In this document: positions 56,360 to 64,000 of the stretch, in pieces
How the letters are laid out: every line of letters starts with the position of its first letter
Numbering within the stretch: the stretch's first letter is position 1
Assembly: GCF_000340215.1 (NCBI RefSeq)
Contig: NW_006921533.1
Location: forward strand, 5,406,371 to 5,470,370
Origin: Pseudocercospora fijiensis CIRAD86
Lineage: Eukaryota > Ascomycota > Dothideomycetes > Mycosphaerellales > Mycosphaerellaceae
Reading direction: 5' to 3'
Length of the DNA stretch: 64,000 nucleotides
Made by a program: the position numbers and the translations under genes
The notes under the pieces: generated by a model
The model's database searches: none
Told to the model about the DNA's origin: nothing
Seen by the model: the letters and a program-made list of their open reading frames with translations, nothing else

Positions 56360-57997
56360 TCACTCCCCAAAAGCCGTAAACTTCTCCAAGTACTTTTCAG
56401 CCAGCACTTGCTCCCTCTCAAGCACATCCCTATGCCTCTCACTCCTCACCCTAATCACAACCTCGAATTTCTTCGGCCTCACATTGAATCCCTCGGTATA
56501 GTCGAAAATATCATACTGCCTGCCAGCAATCGGCAAAATGTCATACGCCCACAGCAATTTCGCCAAAGCAATGAAGAGACTGCTGCTTGCCAAATCTGCA
56601 CCCGGACATATCCTTCTGCCCCATCCGAAGCTTGAATGACCGCTCGGGGCGGGATGCCTTTTCGAGCCGAGATATGCCTGTTTCTCGATGCCCATTTGTG
56701 CGAGTTCCGAGACTGAGAGGAAGCGCACGGGGTCGAAGTGATGGGGGTTGGGATAGTATTCTTCGTTGAGGTTGATAGCCCAGTTGTTCCCAAGGATGGT
56801 GGTGTCTGCTGGGATGCGGTAGCCTTCGTAGACGTCTGCTTCCGTGCTGGCATGCGGTGTGCCTCCGAGGACTGCGACTGGCCGCCAGCGGAGAGTTTCT
56901 TTGCAGAGGGCTCGCATGTAAGGAAGATTGACCTCGTCCTCGAAGGTCGGCGTGCGTTGTGAGCCTATTACAGCATCAACTTCTGCCTGTGCTGCCTTGA
57001 GCACGCTCGGATTCGTGACTAGTGCTAAGAATGCAGAGCAGAGAGTTGAAGCTGTCGTATCCGATCCAGCTCCGAACAGGGAAGCAGGAACGTACGAGAA
57101 GTGTAGTTCAGAAAGCGGGATGTCCTCTTTCTCGCGCAGCGCCAGTAGAAACTTACTCAAGCTGTCCGGAACAGTATCGCCTCTGGCTTTCGCAACTGCA
57201 ATATCCTGTTTGACCAAATTCAGCAAAGCCATGTTCGCTTCGCCTTCCTTGTTCCCCATCTCCTGGACCTCTTTCTTCCAAGTAGCAATCCAGTTCGGCA
57301 GCTTCGCAAGCAGCGGAAAGCTCTCAGCCAGATACTTGCCAGGCACATTCAGGCTTGCTTGAAAGTGCATGAACTTGAATCGATCCGCGATCACTTTCGC
57401 TTGCAGGCTATCAATCCGATGTCCATACGCTACGCAGAATACAACGCTAGACGTGAAGCGCTCGAGCTCTTTCTCCCACCGGTCTGGGTTCCGCAGTAAA
57501 GCATTGCAAAGGCGCACAGCCTCCGCCTCTTGCGTAGGCTTATACAGCCTCAGAGCTACTGGTTTGAGCGCCTGATGTAGAAGTCTACGCCTCGTGCTCC
57601 ACGCCTTGCCGTATGGCTGTGTCAGGACGCTGCTGTTGCCATTGTAGACTTCTCCCATGACGACCATCCTCGGTCTGGACGAGTACTTGTTACTTCTCTT
57701 CTCCATGAGATCGACCGCGATTTGCGGGTCCGAGATGATCAATGTCGGCTTGCGACCAATCCACAGCGTGAAGACTGGTCCGTATATGCGACTCCATTGC
57801 TCGAACTGAATCCATGGCTTCGAAGATGGGATTTGGAACTTATTGCCTAGAAATGGTAGAGGCGTAGGACCTGGAGGTAGTCGGAGCCATGTCAGGACAT
57901 CGTGAAGGAGTATGAAAGTTGGTATTACCACTACTATGGTCAGCAAGAGCAAGACTGGGTGAGCACTCAAGGTGGGTAGGAATGTGGTGAAAGCCAT
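56360..57997 (-). CDS. Cytochrome P450 monooxygenase
   Basis: Starting at ATG 57997 it encodes 545 residues in one exon. Residues 13-33 form the N-terminal membrane anchor, followed by the Pro-rich hinge PPGPTPLPFLG at 41-51. The I-helix oxygen-binding motif is AGSDTT at 310-315, ExxR is ETLR at 367-370, the PERF-type motif is DPVRF at 422-426, and the haem loop is FGWGRRICPG at 457-466 with Cys464 as iron ligand. All essential residues are intact. The overall pattern (AYGHRID, GTPHAS) is that of fungal P450s of the O-methylsterigmatocystin oxidoreductase-like group. It acts at the ER with NADPH-P450 reductase. The substrate is unknown. A FAD monooxygenase and MFS transporter lie 2.4-4.4 kb away. 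Confidence 0.92.
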   Translation of the reverse strand: MAFTTFLPTLSAHPVLLLLTIVVVIPTFILLHDVLTWLRLPPGPTPLPFLGNKFQIPSSKPWIQFEQWSRIYGPVFTLWIGRKPTLIISDPQIAVDLMEKRSNKYSSRPRMVVMGEVYNGNSSVLTQPYGKAWSTRRRLLHQALKPVALRLYKPTQEAEAVRLCNALLRNPDRWEKELERFTSSVVFCVAYGHRIDSLQAKVIADRFKFMHFQASLNVPGKYLAESFPLLAKLPNWIATWKKEVQEMGNKEGEANMALLNLVKQDIAVAKARGDTVPDSLSKFLLALREKEDIPLSELHFSYVPASLFGAGSDTTASTLCSAFLALVTNPSVLKAAQAEVDAVIGSQRTPTFEDEVNLPYMRALCKETLRWRPVAVLGGTPHASTEADVYEGYRIPADTTILGNNWAINLNEEYYPNPHHFDPVRFLSVSELAQMGIEKQAYLGSKRHPAPSGHSSFGWGRRICPGADLASSSLFIALAKLLWAYDILPIAGRQYDIFDYTEGFNVRPKKFEVVIRVRSERHRDVLEREQVLAEKYLEKFTAFGE

Positions 57998-58568
57998 GAC
58001 GAGCGCGCTGCACGTAACGAAGCCGTATGAGATGGCATTGCAGACATATGCTTGGTCATACTGAACTCTCTGTCGTGTATGGCGAACCTGAAGCTGCACG
58101 GCAAATGCTGGGAGAAAATACTGCCGAGCTTCCGGAGGAGGACCAGATTCAAGCTTTGGAGCTTTGAAGCCAATAACAATGTATACTCGACGTGAATGAG
58201 ACGGCTAAATTCAAAATTGGCGTCATGTGTCAATGCTCGGTCTGATTCTGAGTGTGATTATATACAAGTGATAGTAGTGTTCCAATATGAGATATGCTGA
58301 GGAGAAATCATGGCAGACCAGCCCGCTCGATAGGATCTCGAGCGACAAGCCAACGCTCAGATCGGCAAGAGCAAGTAAAAATATATCCTGGAGGATTTCC
58401 GTATTGATCTTGAAGAAGTCATAGATGCTTCTCTTATTCATCCCGACGCAAATGCTGTGATGTCCTTGGATGTTCTGGGCCGCACGCGCGCTACACTGAG
58501 CTTGCAGACAGCCATCTCATGATGCATGAATCTTGGAGAGCAGAATGCAAGGCGAGTGCTCAAAGCTC
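57998..58568. other. Intergenic DNA upstream of the P450
   Basis: Probably the P450 promoter. A 72-codon minus-strand frame at 58223-58441 has no domain that I can support. Confidence 0.5.
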
Positions 58569-59870
58569 TCATTCCACCACACTGCCGCTATCACCAACGT
58601 CTCCGCTATCGCCACCGTCGCCCTGCTCTCCACCTGGCTGCAAGCTCGCGCGCACGGCTGCTTCAAAAGCCTCGTCTTCGGCGATTCCGCTATCGCCACC
58701 GTCGCCCTGCTTTCGCTCTGGCTGCATGCTCTCGCGCGTAGCTATTTCAACAGCCTCATCTTCTTCAATTCCGCCATTCGCCAAGTCATTCTCGTCAAAG
58801 ACAGAACCTTCTCGCTGGCGTCTTGGCTGAGTATCGTTCCGGTTCCTGCTAGGACTTCGTGTAACAAAGATCCCTCGGCTTGGGGCTGAGGTAGGGCGTG
58901 GAGGTGCTCCCGGAGTGTCAAGATTGCCCATGAGGTACGACCGTCCATCATAGTCGTTGGTGGGACCTACATTTTCAGCGCTCGTCGAGGCAGCTTGTGA
59001 GAGGCCTTCTGGCGGCCTGGGGTCATAGTCGACACTCATGGCATCGTCGTCGTCGTCGTCATCCGTGTCAAGCACGATCGGGCGCCTGCTGCTGGTGCTG
59101 CTGGGAAGGCCGATGGTGCTAGCTTTTGAAGCCTGTTTTCCTGGTCCTGGCTGCTTCTTTGGTCCGCCTGAGCGCGGACCTCCAGCTGTCCAGCGGGGGC
59201 CACGCTGACGACCCTGAGTGCGGCGAGGAGGTGGAGGTGGCATCTCGGGAGGTGGCATCTCGGGACGAGGCTTCTTTGCGGCTCTCACACGCGCTGCACG
59301 TTCTTCTTCGTCAGACTCGTAGGCAGAGTCGTCGCTCGACTCTACCAACATGCTGTCGATCTCCTCTTCCGTCGCCCCAGCTACACGAGCAGCGGCGAGC
59401 GATGATGCCCGGGTCGTGCGACGATTTCTCTTCTTCTTTAGCTGTGTCCACTTCCACTTCTTAGCGTGGTCAAACCACGAATGCCATCGAGTAAAGCCGG
59501 GATGTCTCAACTCTTCTTCGAGTTGCCGGACTTGGTGCGCATCTGTAGCCATGCAATAGCGCCACGCATCGTAGAGAATTTCTCGTTGAAGTTTCTCTCT
59601 CGCAGGCTTGCCATCGGCCTCGCAGTACAGAGGATCAAAGTGCTGATGCCAAAGAATCTCCTTGTGGTCAGGATGCCAGGGCTCCTTGGGACCTTTGTGT
59701 TTTGGGTCTGAATAGAGACGCATCATAAACGTTCCATCGCCCTTTCGCTCACTACCCGCTAAGTCGCCTTCGCCGTGTTTCAAGATTGGTTCGTACCACA
59801 CATCGGTCCAGTCGCGGTGTCGGAGACCGACATGCAGCTTTTTCTCCTTGAATTGGATTTGAACAGTCAT
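58569..59870 (-). CDS. Protein with two C-terminal ubiquitin-interacting motifs
   Basis: The first in-frame ATG (59870) gives 433 residues. The N-terminal 150 residues (KKLHVGLRHRDWTDVWYEPI, HPDHKEILWHQHFDPLYCEAD, LYDAWRYCMATDAHQVRQLEEELRHPGF) look like a folded domain that I cannot name. The centre is disordered: an acidic Ser-rich patch, Pro-rich PPPEMPPPPP, and an Asp run (DTDDDDDDD) near 270. The C-terminus carries two UIM-like helices, EEDEAVEIATRESM starting at about 369 and AEDEAFEAAVRASL at about 397. Both have the acidic block and the hydrophobic-xx-Ala-xxx-Ser core. Each is followed by QGDGGDSG, so a 28-residue unit was duplicated. It probably reads ubiquitin on partners; role inferred only. 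Confidence 0.75.
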   Translation of the reverse strand: MTVQIQFKEKKLHVGLRHRDWTDVWYEPILKHGEGDLAGSERKGDGTFMMRLYSDPKHKGPKEPWHPDHKEILWHQHFDPLYCEADGKPAREKLQREILYDAWRYCMATDAHQVRQLEEELRHPGFTRWHSWFDHAKKWKWTQLKKKRNRRTTRASSLAAARVAGATEEEIDSMLVESSDDSAYESDEEERAARVRAAKKPRPEMPPPEMPPPPPRRTQGRQRGPRWTAGGPRSGGPKKQPGPGKQASKASTIGLPSSTSSRRPIVLDTDDDDDDDAMSVDYDPRPPEGLSQAASTSAENVGPTNDYDGRSYLMGNLDTPGAPPRPTSAPSRGIFVTRSPSRNRNDTQPRRQREGSVFDENDLANGGIEEDEAVEIATRESMQPERKQGDGGDSGIAEDEAFEAAVRASLQPGGEQGDGGDSGDVGDSGSVVE

Positions 59871-60348
59871 GACTTTTGTTGGGTGACCGACCAGAGTCGT
59901 GCTGATGGCGTCTTGGCGATGATGTGCCGGCGATCGTATGGATCCGTGCTTGAAAAGGTACTGAGATGCCGATGTTTTCCGCGTTAAATTCTGAATCCTT
60001 GATTCTGCTCGCAGTAGGCCTGCTGGTCGATGCAATAGTAGCAACCTCGCTGGCGCGCAATGAGCGGAGATGTTTGGCCGCGAATGGCGTGACTAGATGC
60101 TGTTCTGTCAACTTAGCATGATGGCCATGTATGTGAGGCAATCAACTCACATATCAAAGCAAGCAAAAGACCTTGACCAGTGAGTTCACAAGCAAAGGAG
60201 TTGGTCAAAGTGCGGCGCACTTGTGCTATTGATGTCGAGATGGTAGGTGGGTGGTTGTTGTTGTAGAAAACAAAGCGAAGACCAGAAGCGAGGTCAAGAT
60301 ATATGTGGACGGCGCCGCACAAGCCAAGCCAATGGCGTGATCTTGTCT
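59871..60348. other. Intergenic DNA
   Basis: It contains the promoter of the UIM protein gene and the 3' flank of the FAD monooxygenase gene. No further gene is recognised. Confidence 0.5.
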
Positions 60349-61776
60349 TCACATGCGCGCGCGAAGTGAGGCCACAACTTGTGGATATGAAGCATATGCG
60401 TGAGCTTCAGCGTCGTGTTCCAGAATCTCAGGATCGCGCTTGAGCTTAATAGCTTCAGGATTCTTCATGATATTGTCGAAATCAGCTTTATGCCACTTGT
60501 CTCGCGCTGCAAGTGGTCAGAAATGAGTCGTGCAATGGTATGAAAATCTCGTACTAGTCTCCCCTGTTTTCTGCGCTTTCCTCACTCGCTCATATCGGAT
60601 TTTCTCATATGCTCTGAGGGCGTCCGTCACTTTGTCTTGGCCGCTCAGCTGCAGGCAGACGGCCAAGCACGCGCCATCTTCCATAGCTTGGCTTGCACCT
60701 AGCAGCACAGGCTCGATTAGCAAATGTGAGCAAGATGAACGCTACAATCGGTCCGGCTCACCTTGAATGGACGTTGGCAGAAAGGGATGAGCAGCATCTC
60801 CAATCAATGCGATGCGGGCTTTCGGCGACACCCAGGTTGGCAGAGGGTCTCTGTACACCAACTTCCAATCGACCAGTCTTTCCGGCGGCGTCATACGAAC
60901 AATGGCATGCAAAGTAGGATCCCATCCTTCCAAGATACGGCATACATCATCGTGGTCTCCAGGTTCTGACCAGCCTTCATCAACATCACGCTCGTCCTTG
61001 TGGGTGAATACCCAGCTGAACTCCTTGCCATTCTTGATTGCAGCTGCGAGGAAGTGGATGTCAGGACCTAGCCAGCCTGTATGCGAGTCACCTGTGACAA
61101 GATCTTTGGTTAGTTCGTTCTTGGCCAGATCTTCAGAGCTCATCCATGCCCGATAAATCGCATATCCACTAGGCTTGGGCTTGTCATCGTAGCCCAGCAC
61201 CAGCGTTCGTGCCTTTGACCTCACGCCATCGGCACCAAGCACAACATCGCCTACGATGCGTTCACCATTAGCTATCACGCCCGCGCTATGTTCGTCTTCA
61301 AAGTACTCTGTGACCTGCTGACCAAGACGTATCTCTACGCCCTGGCTCAAGGCATGATCATAGATGATCTTGTGAATCTCCCCACGATGTCCGTGAACAC
61401 CTTCTGCGTGGTTCTTGCCACCATCTGGCTCTTCGCTCCACCTCTGCGTGCAGATGCGCTCTCCTGTATCCCACTTGCGAAATGTCAATTGCTCAGAATG
61501 ATGACAGATAGGGTACAGCTTCTCATAGACGCCAGGCCATTTTCTGAATATGCGACCTGCGTTGGAGCCGAATGAGATTATGTCTCCTAGCTGCTTCATC
61601 TCTTTCACAGAGTCCAGCACTATGCACGAGTGGCCCTTCCGTGTGCATTCGATGGCTGCGGTGATGCCGGCGAACCCTGCCCCTACTATAACGACTCGAA
61701 TGCCGGAAGGCTGAACGGATAGGTCTGTGGAGGCATTGTTCGTCGCTGTGGAAGCAGCGCTCATATATGGGGCCAT
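60349..61776 (-). CDS. FAD-dependent monooxygenase, salicylate hydroxylase-like (three exons)
   Basis: Exons are 61776-60762, 60698-60555 and 60506-60349, giving 438 residues. Introns of 63 and 48 bp have GTGAGC and GTACGA donors and TAG/CAG acceptors, and the first has a TGCTAATC branch. This is a group A flavin monooxygenase that uses NAD(P)H and oxygen to hydroxylate an aromatic or related substrate. The FAD motif GAGFAG lies near 34-39, the DG motif GADGVRSKAR near 181-190, and the GD motif IGDAAHPFLPTSIQGASQAMEDG near 322-344, spanning intron 1. After the family's usual ETTRDKWHKAD block, the protein ends AYASYPQVVASLRARM. No membrane anchor is visible. It is divergent from the MFS transporter. 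Confidence 0.9.
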
Positions 61777-62390
61777 GATGGATATGCGTTGGTACTTGGT
61801 AGGAGTAGGCGATGCCTGGGTTTGCAAAGCTTGACGCGTTCAAGGAGGACGTGGCTGCGCACAAGCAGCGGCCGCACGAGACCGGGTTCCGTTTGAAGAC
61901 ATGTTGATCAACAGTGAAGAAACACGGCTGATGGTATGGTACGAATTGCCGAATACAAAACTACCGTGTATCTGTCTGCAGCAGAGGCGGTGGTCATAAG
62001 TGGACGACGCTGAGGTGTTGCAGGGATTGCAGGGATGGAGAACAGAGTTCCCACTTCTCCACAACTCCACGTTTTTGTCGCATGCACGAGTGACGAGGGC
62101 GAGCTTCCTCCGTACTCAACTTATCGATATGCATACGAGCCCACCAGATGGCGGGGATATCATGGCTATGCTGTCTGACTTCGTTGTCCGGCCATGTGCT
62201 CCTCCCCACATGTGGCTGCACAGCAGGTACTTCGCAGATGCTCTGTGTGTAGCGAGTGGCTTGGATGACCCTTGGACGGCAATATGCTGGTATTGCTGGG
62301 TTCATATTGCCGGCCATAGGAGGTATGCTTAATAGCAGGCTATTGCCATTCTACTGGCCAAGTCCTGTCCGTGATTGTACCGTAATAACA
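61777..62390. promoter_or_regulatory. Shared divergent promoter region
   Basis: 614 bp separate the start codons of the FAD monooxygenase (minus) and the MFS transporter (plus). No other gene is seen. The arrangement allows joint control, but I cannot name a binding site in it. Confidence 0.5.
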
Positions 62391-64000
62391 ATGCCTTTCG
62401 GAATCTTGGAGTGCAATCGCATGGAGATTGTGCCTGGAACGGTGAGAGATGGGCATTTTGGGGCGCAGAACACTCGCTAATCATTCCAGGCCATTCTTCG
62501 AGACCAGAACGACATTCCAGATGAACTTGCCGCTGTTCCAGCAGATGCCCTGAAGCATGGCACGGGGCGCTTCTCGCACATTGTGCTTGTACCGCAGCCA
62601 AGTGATTGTAAGCGAAAAGCAGCGTGAGCAGATGCGCGTTCGGAAGCTCATGTCCAACAGCGCCAAATGATCCGCTGAACTGGCCCACATGGAAGAAAGA
62701 TGTCATCCTGTTCATTGTCGGCATGAATGCGGCCATTGTTGGAGCATACGGGCCCATGCTCGGCCCTGGATTCGTGACCATCTCTAAACAACTTGGCATC
62801 ACAGTCGAGGTCCTGGCCCAAGCCACAGCCTGGCTGATTTTGGTACTCGGACTATGTGTCTTCATCTTCAATCCGGTAGCTAAGATCTACGGAAAGAGAC
62901 CCGTCTATATACTATGCAGTATCATACTGGTCATTGTAAGCATCTGGGGTGCTGTGGCCGACAATTACAGGAGTTTCCTAGGCAGCAGATGCTTGGGTGC
63001 TCTTGGTATGGCGCCCTACGAAGTCCTTGTGCAAGCCACAATCAGTGACCTGTACTTCGTCCACGAGCGTGCTACTCGCATCGCCGCCTGGAATCTATTT
63101 CTTCTCTGCGGTATAGCCGGAGCTGGTCTTGTCTCAGGCTACATCATCGAAGACTTAGGCTACAAATGGACCTTCGGTTTCTGCGCCATCTTCTTCTTTG
63201 TCTTCGGCATTGGTGTCCTCTTCTATGTACCCGAGACCGCATACATACGCCCCAATATCGTGGCCGACATGGTGGAGCAAGCGCACGGTAAAGGCGCCGA
63301 CGAAAAGGCCGTCCATATCGAATCTCGCCAAGTCGAGCACACACCAAGCCGTTCCGTTCTCACCGGCAACGGCAGCGACCCAAATGCTGCAACAGAGTCG
63401 AAAATGTCCTACTGGAAATCCCTTCGCTTCTACACCGGCCGCTATTCCGACGCAGAAATCTGGAAAATCTTCACACGTCCCATAGTCATGTTCTGGTACC
63501 CATGCGTACTCTGGGGATTCCTCGTCTACGGCACAACATTAACCTGGATCGTCGTCTTCAGCGTCGTCAACGGCGTAATCTTCGTCGCCCCACCCTACAA
63601 CTTCTCCGTATCGCAAACCGGCCTCATTTCCCTCTCGCCATTCATTCTGTGCATCATCGGCGAATCGATCAGCGGACCTTTGAACGACTGGATCTGTCTC
63701 CGTCTCGCAAAAGCAAACCGCGGTATTTACGAGCCAGAATTTCGACTCGTGCTCATGCTCGTCGTGGTCGTATTGGGAACAGTAGGATTCTTCGGTTTCG
63801 GCGCAAGTGTACACTACGAAACGCACTGGTCCGGTCCCGTGCTTACCTTTGGCTTCGCTAACATGGCCCTCGCATTCGCCAGTACCTGCGTCTTTGGCTA
63901 CGTTCTCGTAAGCCCATCCCATCCCTCCCTCTTCGCCCCACTAACTCGCCATAGGACTGCTACCCTCGCCTCGCAGAAGAAGCCTTCGTAGCAATCAACA
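62391..64000 (+). CDS. MFS transporter, DHA1 type, 3' end outside window
   Basis: Exons are 62391-62441, 62490-62607, 62661-63907 and 63955 onward. Introns of 48, 53 and 47 bp have GCTAATC, AGCTCATG and CACTAAC branch-like sites. The start MPFGILECNRMEIVPGT, the motif VPQPSDSPNDPLNWPTWKKD and the tail ...CVFGYVLDCYPRLAEEAF are diagnostic of a fungal DHA1 proton-antiport subgroup. Twelve helices are expected, and about ten are inside the window. Motif-A-like sequence reads NPVAKIYGKRPVY, and GSRCLGALGMAPYEVLVQATISDLYF is the family's helix-5 region. It resides in the plasma membrane and probably exports a small molecule. The last exon continues past 64000. Confidence 0.9.

Noticed and set aside
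1..64000. tRNA or rRNA genes
   Set aside because: I looked for T-loop-like GGTTCRANYCC boxes and found only near matches (for example around 17,540) without a foldable partner. None is supported; a covariance search could still find one.

Overview
The window is nuclear DNA of a filamentous ascomycete. The genes are eukaryotic, with 39-92 bp introns, GT..AG ends and CTAAC/CTGAC-like branch sites. Blocks of transposon DNA in which nearly every reading frame is broken by TAG and TAA alternate sharply with ordinary gene DNA. That is the mark of repeat-induced point mutation (RIP; C to T in CpA). A Dothideomycete (Mycosphaerellaceae-like) is my inference from this two-speed layout; nothing here proves the species.

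Layout. 1-7.1 kb: RIP-degraded Ty3/gypsy pol (RT, RNase H, integrase, chromodomain), then a degraded pogo-type DDE transposase. 7.1-10.5 kb: non-RIP DNA with a frameshifted galactonate-dehydratase relic and an F-box relic. 10,556-14,245: a complete RIP-degraded hAT element, bounded by terminal inverted repeats and an exact 8-bp target duplication. 14.3-26.8 kb: genes for a secreted Cys-containing protein with an Ala/Pro repeat, an Erf2-type DHHC palmitoyltransferase, a small mitochondrial membrane protein, a MYND-finger protein, an F-box protein and a type II NADH dehydrogenase. 27,210-29,276: an AT-rich foldback-like element with 31-bp inverted ends and 11-bp tandem arrays in opposite orientation. 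29.6-37.9 kb: a 2EXR/F-box-like protein, an MFS sugar transporter, two hypothetical proteins and an RRM protein with 152-bp and 61-bp tandem repeats upstream. 38.0-41.6 kb: a degenerate ~119-bp minisatellite, interrupted by a 1.3-kb segment holding two convergent, stop-riddled reading frames. 42.8-48.8 kb: a hypothetical protein, a SnoaL-like protein and the long-form tRNase Z. 48,984-56,241: a large RIP-degraded CACTA/Plavaka-like transposon. 56.3-64.0 kb: a cytochrome P450, a protein with two ubiquitin-interacting motifs, a FAD monooxygenase and a divergent MFS transporter that runs off the window.

How the genes fit together. Most are independent housekeeping or signalling genes. The one plausible functional group is at the right end: P450, FAD-dependent monooxygenase and MFS exporter, the last two sharing a 614-bp divergent promoter. 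No backbone synthase is visible, so this could be the edge of a metabolic cluster or an aromatic-degradation pair. I rebuilt exon joins by eye from splice signals and frame; these are given per gene.
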